Position numbers and translations under genes: made by a program. Below the pieces are notes generated by a model, which was given only the letters and a program-made list of their open reading frames with translations, had not been told where the DNA came from and searched no databases. A stretch of 64,000 nt of DNA from Dyella amyloliquefaciens (GTDB lineage Bacteria; Pseudomonadota; Gammaproteobacteria; Xanthomonadales; Rhodanobacteraceae): the NCBI RefSeq assembly GCF_004296575.1, contig NZ_SAYT01000002.1:186001-250000 (forward strand), in the 5' to 3' direction. This document shows positions 37,850-46,173 of this stretch, one piece after another; the stretch's first letter is position 1, and every line of letters starts with the position of its first letter.

Positions 37850-37999
37850 CTACCAGGTAAGCCGGAGTGAAAACAGTATCGCAAGGGCAATGGCCAACGA
37901 GACCAGGTCCAACGCCACCAGGAATAACCAACGCACGGCACGAGCAAGCCTCGCCAAAAACACCCAGAGGCCCTTTCCCGCTCGAGTTGATGTGTCCAT
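37850..37999 (-). CDS. 49-residue hydrophobic membrane protein
   Basis: MDTSTRAGKGLWVFLARL, then a long hydrophobic region (WLFLVALDLVSLAIALAILFSL) ending LRLTW. One or two membrane helices and a basic N-terminus. AAGGG lies 11-15 bases before the ATG. Codon use is coding-like and the competing longer frame on the same strand is not. Function unknown. Confidence 0.55.
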   Translation of the reverse strand: MDTSTRAGKGLWVFLARLARAVRWLFLVALDLVSLAIALAILFSLRLTW

Positions 38000-38084
38000 G
38001 CGACAACCACCCTTTCGATGAGAAGACCTTGGACGGCTCAGTGCGCCAGAGGTCGAAAGCAGACTTTTACAGTGGCCCGAATGG

Positions 38085-38426
38085 TTAACTTTCGGACTTC
38101 GCGCCGCGGGTCGGCACCATCAAATCAACCACCGGCTCCAGAACTATCTCCGGGAGAGATTCGGCAATGGCCTCTCGCATCAGCTCCCCGGCTTCCTTGT
38201 CGAGCGAATCCGCCGAGAACGCCCTCACCCGCGCGGCCTCATCCGGCCACTGTGCGTAGCTGTACCAGATGTCGTCCGGACCACGATGCAGCCGTGAACC
38301 AAGCGATCCGTGCCGATCCAGATAAAGCTCGGAGATACGCGTCCAAGCCTCGACGAACTGAGCCTCCATGCCCGGACGCACCCGCCACCGATAGATTGCA
38401 GCAAAGCCGGGGATGGAATCGCTCAT
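38085..38426 (-). CDS. ABM-like (antibiotic biosynthesis monooxygenase fold) small protein
   Basis: 113 residues from ATG 38426, which has GGAGAGG 6 nt upstream. The first half (AAIYRWRVRPGMEAQFVEAWTRISELY and HRGPDDIWYSYAQWPD) has the beta-alpha-beta pattern of dimeric ferredoxin-like ABM proteins, which act as monooxygenases or small-molecule binders. A five-codon extension (start 38441) is possible. Substrate unknown. Confidence 0.75.
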   Translation of the reverse strand: MSDSIPGFAAIYRWRVRPGMEAQFVEAWTRISELYLDRHGSLGSRLHRGPDDIWYSYAQWPDEAARVRAFSADSLDKEAGELMREAIAESLPEIVLEPVVDLMVPTRGAKSES

Positions 38427-38503
38427 TGCTTGCCTCTCCATTGCCCATGTCCGTTACCGAGCGGACCATCGGAAGTCCATAGTCGTCCCTGGATCACGGC
38501 ATG

Positions 38504-38830
38504 TCATGTGCCCAGCTCGCTGGATACATGTTCGCTCAACTCCCTGGTGTTCTTGACGAACTCCGCTTCCAGATCGATGCCGCACTTGTTGGCAAGCACG
38601 ATGATCGACCACAAGCAGTCCGACAATTCATGGCCAAGCTTGGCTTTGCAGTCATCCATATTCCGGATACCCGCGTTTGCCTGGATCAGCTTCGCCAGAT
38701 CGCCGACGTCACCCACGAAACCAAGCGCAAGCTCTCCCGTGCTCCAAACACGTCCCCATCGCTTGATCTCAAGCTGTTCGTAGAGATCGTTTAGCTGCAG
38801 GGCTGATTTTTCGATATCGCTGAACTTCAT
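38504..38830 (-). CDS. MazG-like NTP pyrophosphohydrolase
   Basis: 108 residues. All-alpha MazG-like fold: MKFSDIEKSALQLNDLYEQLE, then a metal-binding EExx-type helix partly changed (GELALGFVGDVGDLAKLI) and HELSDCLWSIIVLANKCGIDLEAEF, in which the E-x-x-D pair of motif 2 is present. Predicted house-cleaning hydrolysis of non-canonical NTPs. AGGTG precedes ATG 38830; a GTG at 38848 is less likely. Confidence 0.8.
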   Translation of the reverse strand: MKFSDIEKSALQLNDLYEQLEIKRWGRVWSTGELALGFVGDVGDLAKLIQANAGIRNMDDCKAKLGHELSDCLWSIIVLANKCGIDLEAEFVKNTRELSEHVSSELGT

Positions 38831-39077
38831 GTTGTGGGCACCTGACACGGGTTATACGGCGCGGTGACGATGAGGCTCCCGGGCACACGGAATCAAACTG
38901 GTCGAGCAGCCTGGCCGCGACCTCACGAATGCCGCGGCCACGCACGTCGTTGGCTACGCCTTGGGCTTGCAGCATAGCCGCTACCTGCCGGAGAACGATC
39001 CCATGGGGCTTGACTATGTGAACGCCCTCTCCCGCCAGGACATAGCGACCGACCCGAACTGGATAGCGCGCCTTCAT
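38769..39077 (-). CDS. Doubtful hypothetical frame overlapping the MazG-like gene
   Basis: About 102 residues; the N-terminal part (MKARYPVRVGRYVLAGEGVH, then LDQFDSVCPG) looks coding, while the C-terminal 40 residues overlap the MazG-like gene and look random. It may be a real gene with a frameshift or a chance frame. Confidence 0.3.
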   Translation of the reverse strand: MKARYPVRVGRYVLAGEGVHIVKPHGIVLRQVAAMLQAQGVANDVRGRGIREVAARLLDQFDSVCPGASSSPRRITRVRCPQHEVQRYRKISPAAKRSLRTA

Positions 39078-39208
39078 TGCCCATCGATATGCCAATGTGC
39101 ATAGCAATCATAGTCGATAGCCCCGCCGAACCTGGGCCGTAGTATCACGCTCGAAATGCACCATTCTCACCACAGGGCCCGCCTTGACCGATTCGCCAAG
39201 GAGTGTTC

Positions 39209-39790
39209 ATGCACCCCTCCACAACTGGCCCACACGCCCCGCTGTTCGCGAATGCCGCCATCGCCTGTTTCGCCGTCTTTACATTCGGCCTGGCGGTCAT
39301 GCATCTATTGCGTCCCGACTACGCGCCTTCGACCCACATGATTAGCGACTACGCAGTCGGCCGATGGGGCAGCGTCATGACAGCCGCCTTTGCCTGCATA
39401 AGCCTTGGGAGTTTGATGCTCAGCGTGGCCTTTGCGGGCAGCGTCCCTGGCTCGATGGCGACCTGGCTTGTAACAGCGCTGTTTGCGATCACGGCAATGG
39501 GATCCGCAATCACTGCGGTATTTCCAACCGACCTGCCAGGAGCGCCATCGACAACATCCGGCAACATCCATGCCATGAGCTTCTACGTCAACGTGGCAAG
39601 TCTTGTACTTGCCGCAGTGACAATAGCCGTAGTTTCGTTGCACAACTCTCGCTGGCGAACCCATCGGTCGGGTTGCGTCGGCTTCGCGCTGCTACTGATC
39701 CTCGCGCTGTTTTTGCAGTTCAAGACATTGCACCCAGGCATGCCCTACGGACTCGCCAATCGACTGTTTGTCGTCATCATGATGTTCTAG
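39209..39790 (+). CDS. DUF998 membrane protein ending early at an amber codon
   Basis: 193 residues with about six membrane helices; MISDYAVGRWGSVMTAAFAC and HPGMPYGLANRLFVVIMMF are typical of DUF998. AAGGAG precedes ATG 39209. The frame ends at TAG (39788-39790) exactly where homologues carry a Trp (MMFxLFFIATRLRQMA). Translation continues in frame for 23 more codons (LFFIATRLRQMALPATS) to TGA at 39860-39862. So the last helix is cut off by a TGG to TAG change, or the codon is read through. Function of the family is unknown. Confidence 0.75.
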   Translation: MHPSTTGPHAPLFANAAIACFAVFTFGLAVMHLLRPDYAPSTHMISDYAVGRWGSVMTAAFACISLGSLMLSVAFAGSVPGSMATWLVTALFAITAMGSAITAVFPTDLPGAPSTTSGNIHAMSFYVNVASLVLAAVTIAVVSLHNSRWRTHRSGCVGFALLLILALFLQFKTLHPGMPYGLANRLFVVIMMF

Positions 39791-39974
39791 CTGTTCTTCA
39801 TCGCGACACGTCTTCGCCAGATGGCCCTCCCAGCCACGTCATCTCACATCGACGGCGCCTGACCAGGAACGCTCAGCCGGCGCGGGCCATGGGAGGCATG
39901 ATTCGTTGCGGCACGCACCGCTGGGCTCAACTAACTTTGGCCAAAAGCCCAAGCAAAACCATAAGGATTTGCAA

Positions 39975-40454
39975 ATGAACATGTCATTGCGTCACGTATT
40001 TACCCTGCTATTGGCGGCGATCACTACGCTCGGCGCGCCAATCTGCCATGCAGAGAATAGCCAGGATGCGGAGGCGGCACGTTCGACCATCGCCGCCATG
40101 GAGCGCGCCTGGAACACGCACGATATGGATGCCTTCGCCAACCTGTTTGCCGAAGATGCCGACTTCGTCAACATCGAAGGAACGCGTTGGCGTAGCCGCT
40201 CGGCCATCAAGGAGGCCCACACCTTCGTGCACACAACCATATTCAAGCAGAGCCACCTGACCGTTGACGACACGACCATCAGGCAACTTAGCCCGGATGT
40301 CATCGTGACCAGATCCACCTGGCACCTTGCAGGCCAAACCACGATGAAAGGCGAGCCCGTACCCGGCCGGTCCGGCATCCTTACCAACGTTCTTGTGCGC
40401 TCCGGCCCGAGATGGATGATCGCCGTTGCCCAGAACACGGACATAGTTCAATGA
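39975..40454 (+). CDS. Secreted SnoaL-like (SgcJ/EcaC family) protein
   Basis: 159 residues: signal peptide (MNMSLRHVFTLLLAAITTLGAPICHA), then a SnoaL-like cone fold (IAAMERAWNTHDMDAFANLFAEDADFVNIEGTRWRS and NVLVRSGPRWMIAVAQNTDI). Matches the SgcJ/EcaC family (DUF4440-like), a ligand-binding fold without fixed catalytic residues. AAGGA precedes the ATG. Precedes another small secreted gene on the same strand but with a 178 bp gap. Confidence 0.82.
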   Translation: MNMSLRHVFTLLLAAITTLGAPICHAENSQDAEAARSTIAAMERAWNTHDMDAFANLFAEDADFVNIEGTRWRSRSAIKEAHTFVHTTIFKQSHLTVDDTTIRQLSPDVIVTRSTWHLAGQTTMKGEPVPGRSGILTNVLVRSGPRWMIAVAQNTDIVQ

Positions 40455-40632
40455 ATACGCTTCTTCAAAAAGCCAGCACGCGCCACTTGCTGGGTGGTTC
40501 GGCCGCTTTTGAGTGGAGGAGTTACGGTGATTAACCGACGACAGTCGATTCCTGCCGGCGGCATCGCTGGACCGGCGCAGGGCCCGCCGCCAGACGAGGC
40601 CTGGGTCGGTCCAATCGCCAGGGGGTAATGCC

Positions 40633-41151
40633 ATGAAAACTGCACAGCCCGCCTTATGGGTGCGTTCGCTATCACTGCCTCTTTTGGCAGCCTTCGCTTT
40701 CGTTGCCTCCGGGTCGACCGTAGGTGCGCAGAACGCAATGAGCGCGCAGTCTCTCGAGGGCGTCTGGATGGTGACGAGAATCGTCAGGACGGGAACTGAC
40801 GCAGGCACGGATACTCATCCGCAGCCGAGCATCGCGCTGCTCTACAAGGGCTATTACAGCGTCATCAGGGACAACAGCAACGGGCCACGCAAACAGGCAC
40901 CGGCACCCAAAGACCCGGAGCACCCGACCGACGCCGAAAAGATCGCCAAGTATGACGAATGGGCTCCCTTCATCGCTTCCGGCGGAACCTATGAGGTCGA
41001 AGGCAACACGGTCATCACGCATAACGTCGTCGCGAAGCAGGTGAAGGGCATGACGCAGACGGAAGAAGTGGTCGTCACCTTCTACGGCGACTCATTTGTC
41101 ACGGGCACCCCGAATGACAAACTGCAGGTGACGTATACGCGCGTTCGCTGA
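40633..41151 (+). CDS. Secreted lipocalin-like domain protein
   Basis: 172 residues: signal peptide (about 1-33, ending TVGAQ), then LEGVWMVTRIVRTGTDAGTDTHPQPSIALLYKGYYSVIRD and ASGGTYEVEGNTVITHNVVAK, the lipocalin-like beta-barrel family (PF13924). GGGGG lies before the ATG. Probably binds a small hydrophobic ligand in the periplasm. Confidence 0.8.
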   Translation: MKTAQPALWVRSLSLPLLAAFAFVASGSTVGAQNAMSAQSLEGVWMVTRIVRTGTDAGTDTHPQPSIALLYKGYYSVIRDNSNGPRKQAPAPKDPEHPTDAEKIAKYDEWAPFIASGGTYEVEGNTVITHNVVAKQVKGMTQTEEVVVTFYGDSFVTGTPNDKLQVTYTRVR

Positions 41152-41778
41152 CGCGCTGGCACGCTTGCAGCGCAGGGCACCTGCAAAGGCCTGCCCTGCC
41201 TTCGCATCGCTATACGCAAGTTGGACATCTGCGTATCGCGCGCCACCACTCGGCCACCTCATCAGCGTGCCAGTACTTCGCCGATGGAAGGTGCGCCCGA
41301 CTTCGCTTATCCGCACATCTCCGGCGACGTTCAGCAGGTTTGATACACCCCACATGCCAAGGCAGTTGCCTCCCAGGCAGCTGACGTCCTCGTCCACATA
41401 ACGACCATGCAGCCTCGGCCATCCGGTCAATAGACGCTTACCGTGGGCCATGGTCGGCTAACGCGGCGTTGCATGCTGCGCGAGCACAGGGAATGTCAGG
41501 CCAGCATCGGGGGCAGCGAAACGGGGAATGGTGTCGTGCAGTCCGCACTCGACGCATGGGCGATGCTCACGCCCATGCCGAGGATCGGGCGCAGCGAGGC
41601 AGAGAGACGCAGCACGCCACTCATTGAGCCATGGGTGACGCTCGGCTGGCGCATCACCAAAAAGGCGTGCCGCCCTGATTGACGAATACCCGGCGATAGC
41701 GCGGGTGATAGCGAACAAGACTGGAACATCACGGCTATCCCGTGCCCCTGACAAACCCTTACAAATGAGGAGAACGTC
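41152..41778. other. Gene-free or decayed stretch
   Basis: Several frames on the minus strand look partly coding (for example near 41210-41422 and 41496-41804), but none has a domain or good start. Possibly degenerate remnants; no repeat found. Confidence 0.4.
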
Positions 41779-42171
41779 ATGACCGATAACCCGCACAGCC
41801 GCACGTGGTTCCGCGTGGCCGTCGTCTACTTTGCCATCGCCGTGACACTGGGCATTGTCATGGGCGGCTCGGGCGATCACTCGCTGATGGCCGTGCATGC
41901 CCACCTCAATCTGCTCGGCTGGGTGTCGATGTCGTTGTTCGGCCTGATCGGCCTGGCCTATCCCGCCATTACCGAGGGGCGCCTCGCCCGCTGCCAGTTC
42001 TGGCTATACAACATCGGCCTGCCGGCGATGCTGATCGCGCTCGCCGCGCAGCTCAAAGGCGTGCCCAGGCTTGATCCGGTGCTGGGCATCGGTTCGCTCG
42101 TCACCGGTATCGGCGTCGCACTGTTCGCGTGGCTGGTGATCACGCGCGTGGCGACACGGGTTCGGCTCTGA
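41779..42171 (+). CDS. Short four-helix cytochrome c oxidase-like membrane protein
   Basis: 130 residues, four membrane helices (about 10-28, 37-60, 71-92, 103-125). MAVHAHLNLLGWVSMSLFGLIGLAYPAI resembles the first haem-ligand region of haem-copper oxidase subunit I/NorB, hence the frequent annotation as cytochrome-c oxidase, but the protein is far too short to hold a catalytic centre. GAGGAG precedes the ATG. Likely a haem-binding or assembly relative; function unproven. Confidence 0.75.
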   Translation: MTDNPHSRTWFRVAVVYFAIAVTLGIVMGGSGDHSLMAVHAHLNLLGWVSMSLFGLIGLAYPAITEGRLARCQFWLYNIGLPAMLIALAAQLKGVPRLDPVLGIGSLVTGIGVALFAWLVITRVATRVRL

Positions 42172-42289
42172 TGCGCGCAAAGATCGGAACAGGAGTCGGG
42201 GTTCCATTTCAGCGGCGTCAGAGTCCAGTTCGCTGAAGTCCCACTCCGACCAAAGTGCTTGCCGGGGCGCCGCCCGATGCACCAGGCCC

Positions 42290-42481
42290 TTAGAACGACA
42301 CCTGCGCCCGCACTTCAAAGATGCGCGGATTCACCTGCAGTTTGCCGCGGTCGCTGAAGGCCCAGATGCAGTTCGCCTGCATCTTCAGATGCTCGCCGGG
42401 GTACCCGTTGGCTCCCAGCGTCCAGTCGTGCTCCTTGCCGCCCATGATGGTGTTGCAGTCGGGTGGCTCGTCATGCGCCCG
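42290..42481 (-). pseudogene. C-terminal remnant of an outer-membrane porin
   Basis: The minus-strand frame ends DWTLGANGYPGEHLKMQANC and then NPRIFEVRAQVSF followed by stop, a typical last-strand pattern of OprO/OprP-like phosphate-selective porins. No barrel or signal peptide precedes it; the upstream sequence belongs to the 3' end of another reading frame (42471-42848). A decayed porin tail. Confidence 0.6.
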
Positions 42482-42848
42482 CCCCTGCCCGCATGACACC
42501 CGCGCCGACTGACACCTCTCTCTGGGCAATGGGAGATTCCAGGTCCGAACCATGAGTCAGCCGCTTCACGCTGCCAAAAGCGTGCGACCCATCCTCCCAG
42601 ATGGCAAAGCTCGCCCCCTGCCCGAACATCGGAAGCGCCACGTCAGCCAGCAGCAACCAGACCTCGGCTTCGAACAGCTCGCCCGGCAAGTGCTCGCCAT
42701 CGAAATGCATGGTCGCCGACCAGAACTCGTGGTTGATCTCCAAGACAGTCTGCCACTCACCGCCGGAGAGGTGGCTGTGGAAGTCGCCGAGTTCTCCCGG
42801 AAGGAGACAGATCTCGGCAACAAAATCTGGCACCGCGTGTGTAGCCAT
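42471..42848 (-). CDS. EF-Tu domain-3-like beta-barrel hypothetical protein
   Basis: 125 residues from ATG 42848. PDFVAEICLLPGELGDFHSH, then PGELFEAEVWLLLADVALPMF and QGASFAIWEDGSHAFGSVKRL track the domain-3 beta-barrel of translation factor EF-Tu (RFAIREGGxTVGxGxV region), but with no GTPase domain. Small free-standing proteins of this kind are known in proteobacteria; role unknown. The extreme C-terminus overlaps the porin remnant by 11 bp and is low-complexity (GAGVMRAGAGA), so the native stop may have been changed. Confidence 0.55.
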   Translation of the reverse strand: MATHAVPDFVAEICLLPGELGDFHSHLSGGEWQTVLEINHEFWSATMHFDGEHLPGELFEAEVWLLLADVALPMFGQGASFAIWEDGSHAFGSVKRLTHGSDLESPIAQREVSVGAGVMRAGAGA

Positions 42849-42942
42849 TTCAGTTACCCGCCTACGACAACACCCCTGCCCGATCATCTACGTCGCAAGT
42901 GACGGCCACTCTTCAAGCCGCCACTGGTCGCAAGCCACTGCC

Positions 42943-43227
42943 CTATGAGCGCTGGTCCTGAACCTCCCACTCTGCCAAGGCAGTGAGGAGGCGCGACACC
43001 TGGAATTCTCCGTAAGCGGGCGACTTGTGGCGAATGTCGGCATCCGAGAGAAACTGCCACACAACATCGGGCATATCAGCGCCGAGACCGTAACGCTGTA
43101 TGTGCAGCGTCAACCACATCGACCCTTGCTGCACCTGTTCCAACTCGTCCATGGTGGCCGTCTTCCTTTTAGCCATTTCTCTCAACACCTCACGGACCTG
43201 CCCGCTCGTGCATGGCTCTGTCTCCAT
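42943..43227 (-). CDS. Small soluble hypothetical protein
   Basis: 94 residues from ATG 43227 (METEPCTSGQVREVLREMAK; AGGG upstream). Helical, with KRKTATMDELEQVQQGSMWL and MPDVVWQFLSDADIRHKSPA. No family recognised. The upstream part of the same frame is random high-GC sequence. Same strand and just upstream of the EF-Tu-like gene (95 bp), possibly one transcript. Confidence 0.5.
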   Translation of the reverse strand: METEPCTSGQVREVLREMAKRKTATMDELEQVQQGSMWLTLHIQRYGLGADMPDVVWQFLSDADIRHKSPAYGEFQVSRLLTALAEWEVQDQRS

Positions 43228-43676
43228 CGCACCCTCTACGCCTACCTTCGGCCTCTTTGCATGGCCTGATGCCCCCTGAGCATGTGAACAACATCCGGCT
43301 CGGCATCTCGCACCTGAAAGGCCAGCCAGCACCGTGCAACGACACCGTCCTCGCCTTGCGCGTATCCGCCATCCATCGGAATGACATGCAACGACGGCCC
43401 GCCACCCGCGTTGCCTCTTGGCGCCCTGGTCGTCAGCACGTTTGCGTGGCACGCAGGGAAAGCATGCGCGCCGACCTCAGCCGGGCGCGACGGGAAATCT
43501 ACGGGGTGCCGGTTGCGTAAAACTACGTAACTGCGGGAGTGCTTCAGCCACGCGCCGTAGCCTCGGCCTGGTCGCGAAAGTGGGCATCTCACAGTCTGGT
43601 GCGCCACCTTTCATCGCCGCAGCACCTCGCCCGGGCACGCATTCTCTCAGCGCCTGGGTGCTGATAAGTTTCCCGC
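43228..43676. other. Intergenic region with a shared 15-nt motif
   Basis: No convincing gene. Contains GTTGCGTAAAACTAC at 43512-43526, identical to the minus-strand site at 14446-14460, about 150 bp upstream of the gene starting at 43677. Confidence 0.45.
43512..43526 (+). promoter_or_regulatory. Copy of motif GTTGCGTAAAACTAC, followed by G
   Basis: Identical over 15 nt to the copy upstream of the OprB-type gene; the core CGTAAAACTACG is also found at 19803-19814. A second partial element (CTACGTAAC) follows directly. Candidate regulator site for the gene at 43677. Confidence 0.35.
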
Positions 43677-44612
43677 ATGAATGGAACTCGCCTCGCCGTG
43701 ACATGCGCTGGAAGCCTGATCGTCGCCACTGCGGCCTGGATGTTTTGGAGGTCATCGCCCCGGACGCCAGGCACGCCAAACATCGCGGCACCCACAAGCC
43801 AGACGCCTACCGCCCGATCCAAGGGGGACAAGGCTGAACTGCGCGCCACGCCGCCAGACCCAGACCCTGCCAGTCCTCGCGCGGATGCACAGGCCATCAA
43901 GGCGACATTCGAAGCGAGCCGCGATTGCTACTTCCTGCGGAACAATGCCTTTGCCGCAAAGTCGATCATCAATGCGTGTCTAACCCTGCCCCAAACTCCT
44001 GAAACGGAGGGCCGGCGCGCGGCGTGCGCAAACAGCATCGAAATGAACCGAGCGCGGACCGACAAACTGAGCGAGGCGGCCGAAGCGTGCCCCAAGGAAA
44101 CGGCCACTGCCAAATTCTTCTACGAGGCAACCAAGGCAGCAGCAGCACAGGGCGACACCGACGCACAGGCCTGCTACGTCCAGTCGCTCTATCAAAGTGA
44201 GGGCGTTGACCTGACCTATTCTCAGCAGGACATCGACGACTATCTACGCGATGCGCCCAACTACATTGCCCATGGTCTTTCGCGAGGCGACTGGCGCATC
44301 GTTGCCCTTCTCGCACGTGGCGGCCACGGCGACCAGTACAATCCGCTTGAACTCGTCACCAAAAATGACATCTATACGCAGTACGTCATGAATCGCCTTC
44401 TTCAGCTGGGAGCAGATAGCACCTATGCCAACCAGCTGAACGGGTTGATTCAGGCCATTTACCTGGCGCCCCGCCTCATGCAAGGCCCGCCACTTACCCA
44501 GGAACAGATTGCACGCGGCAACAAGGACGCCCTCGCGCTCTTCCACCGGTCATTTGATCACCAGGCCTTGCTCCAAGACACGCCGGTCGTTTGTCGCGGG
44601 GGCGCACTGTAA
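43677..44612 (+). CDS. Membrane-anchored periplasmic hypothetical protein
   Basis: 311 residues. N-terminal anchor (RLAVTCAGSLIVATAAWMFW), Pro/Thr-rich spacer (about 27-65), then an all-helical domain (SRDCYFLRNNAFAAKSIINA, KFFYEATKAAAAQGDTDAQACYVQSLYQSEG, LVTKNDIYTQYVMNRLL) with several cysteines; the Ala-rich helix-turn-helix pairs resemble Sel1/TPR-type repeats. Not assigned to a family. Its stop directly abuts, in the same frame, the AraC-type pseudogene. Confidence 0.65.
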   Translation: MNGTRLAVTCAGSLIVATAAWMFWRSSPRTPGTPNIAAPTSQTPTARSKGDKAELRATPPDPDPASPRADAQAIKATFEASRDCYFLRNNAFAAKSIINACLTLPQTPETEGRRAACANSIEMNRARTDKLSEAAEACPKETATAKFFYEATKAAAAQGDTDAQACYVQSLYQSEGVDLTYSQQDIDDYLRDAPNYIAHGLSRGDWRIVALLARGGHGDQYNPLELVTKNDIYTQYVMNRLLQLGADSTYANQLNGLIQAIYLAPRLMQGPPLTQEQIARGNKDALALFHRSFDHQALLQDTPVVCRGGAL

Positions 44613-44858
44613 AGATGGAGCAACCGGCAACGCCGCCTGAAAGAAGGAGGCGACAACTTTCGAAGCGTCATCAATAAACCCCGGAAAGACCTGGCGACGC
44701 ATTACCTGACGCAGATAAAACTTTCGGCCAGCCAGATCGACCTCCTCCGCGGCACCGAGTATCCGAGTTCGTCCTTTCGGGCATTCAATGACTAGATTGG
44801 GAAGACGCCAGAGGCGCTGCGAGTCGACCGCGCATCGCGCCATGGCGACTGGGCATGA
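44613..44858 (+). pseudogene. Remnant of an AraC-family regulator (C-terminal HTH only)
   Basis: In frame after the preceding stop: RQRRLKEGGDNFRSVINKPR, then DLATHYLTQIKLSASQIDLL, then SSSFRAFND, stop TAG, IGKTPEALRVDRAS. This is the standard second helix-turn-helix of AraC regulators (LATHYLTxxKLSASQIALLLGYxxxSSFxRAFxDWTGKTPEALR). The conserved Trp is a TAG (44793-44795), a helix residue pattern is damaged (LLRGTEYPSS) and the N-terminal domain is missing. A decayed gene. Confidence 0.75.
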
Positions 44859-44960
44859 GGATGGCGGCTTTGTCGCGCCCGTCTCCGCTCCGCAGATCAC
44901 CGATTTACTGGGCCGGTGCCGTCTCCATATTTGAGATGCGGCGCCTATAGGGTGCCCACC

Positions 44961-45170
44961 ATGACCCCTCGCGCCCATCTGCAGAAAGCCCTGAACCTCA
45001 TCGAGGGCCACCTCCCGAGGTTGCTCGACGAGTACCCGGACCCGGCGGACTTCTGGCCAGCCTTCGCCGGCGAGGCGGATTCGCTCCTGGAAGAAGCCGG
45101 GCAAGAGCACGAGTGGGTCGCCGATAAGCTCGAGAGTATGCTGACCTTCCATGGGGCGCCTGCCCCATAG
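44961..45170 (+). CDS. Small hypothetical protein preceding an SRAP gene
   Basis: 69 residues from ATG 44961 (MTPRAHLQKALNLIEGHLPR), helical and acidic, with DEYPDPADFWPAFAGEADSLLEEAG. The stop is 10 bp before the SRAP start. I have the impression that it accompanies SRAP proteins of this subtype in related genomes, but this is from memory. Function unknown, perhaps a partner of the SRAP protein. Confidence 0.6.
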   Translation: MTPRAHLQKALNLIEGHLPRLLDEYPDPADFWPAFAGEADSLLEEAGQEHEWVADKLESMLTFHGAPAP

Positions 45171-45180
45171 GGAGCGTGCC

Positions 45181-46173
45181 GTGTGCTACTCCGCCCAGGT
45201 CTACGCCGACTACCGCAAGTACGAACGCTACGGCGGCAAGCTCGACTTCAAGTCGTTCGTGCAGGTCTTCTGGGAGCGCAAGAAGAACGGCGACCTCATG
45301 AAGGTCATGCCGAAGGCCATGGCCGACGCCTTCATGCTCCCTCGCAACGAAGGCGAGCAGGAGGTCAAGAACGCGGTAATCGAGGCATACCGCAGCGTGT
45401 CTCTCGTACTGGAGAAGGAACTGGCCGAACAGACGGAGCGCTTGGTCAAAGCTGAGGCCGTGTTGGCGTCCGCCAAGCCCACGAAAAAAGCGGCCAACGA
45501 CCAGCGCATCGCAAAGACCAAGATTGATGCTGCGCGAGCGAAGCTGGAAGAACTCGCGACGCTTGCCAAGGGCGAAGGCTACGGCCGCATCTGGCCCGGG
45601 CACTACGCGCCTGTCCTGATCCGTGACCCGGCGACCGGAGAACGCCTGATCGTGCCCATGAGATATCGCGCGCGACCGATCGGGTGGACCGAAGCCGATG
45701 AAAAAGCGAAGCCAGGCTGCTACAACGCGCGCAAGGACAGCCTGCGAACCGTCTGGAAGGGATTGTTCGGCTACCAGCACGGCGTCGTGGTCGCGAGCCG
45801 CTTCTACGAAAGCGTCAGCCTCCACAACAACCAGCATCGGCAACTGGCACCGGGAGAGCGCGAGCAGACAGTGGAGATTGCGTTCACGCTGGAACCGCAT
45901 CAGGACATGATCCTGGCGTGCCTGTGGCGGTACGTCGAACCGGAGGGCGACCGACCAGGCTTCCATGGCTTCGCGGCCATCACACGCGACCCGCCGCCCG
46001 AAGTGCAGCAGGCAGGCCACGACCGCTGCATCATTGCCTTGAAGCCCGAAAACATCGACACATGGCTTGAGCCCGACCCGCACAACCTGTCGTCGTCGTA
46101 CGCGATCCTCGATGACCCGCTCGATACGTACTACCAGCATGAGCTGGTGAAGAAGCCGGGCGAAGAGGAATAG
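45181..46173 (+). CDS. SRAP (HMCES/YedK-type) protein with a helical insertion
   Basis: 330 residues from GTG 45181; the start is fixed because the catalytic cysteine must be residue 2 (MCYSAQ), and GGGAG lies 7-8 nt upstream. The active-site set is visible: Cys2, Asn182 in YNARKD, Glu210 in RFYES and His280 in GHDRCIIAL. SRAP proteins crosslink to abasic sites in single-stranded DNA through Cys2 and so protect them. Here about 100 residues (roughly 20-130), including a coiled-coil-like stretch (EQTERLVKAEAVLASAKPTK), are inserted near the N-terminus, making it longer than the usual ~220 residues. Plausible role in replication-linked DNA repair. Confidence 0.85.
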   Translation: MCYSAQVYADYRKYERYGGKLDFKSFVQVFWERKKNGDLMKVMPKAMADAFMLPRNEGEQEVKNAVIEAYRSVSLVLEKELAEQTERLVKAEAVLASAKPTKKAANDQRIAKTKIDAARAKLEELATLAKGEGYGRIWPGHYAPVLIRDPATGERLIVPMRYRARPIGWTEADEKAKPGCYNARKDSLRTVWKGLFGYQHGVVVASRFYESVSLHNNQHRQLAPGEREQTVEIAFTLEPHQDMILACLWRYVEPEGDRPGFHGFAAITRDPPPEVQQAGHDRCIIALKPENIDTWLEPDPHNLSSSYAILDDPLDTYYQHELVKKPGEEE

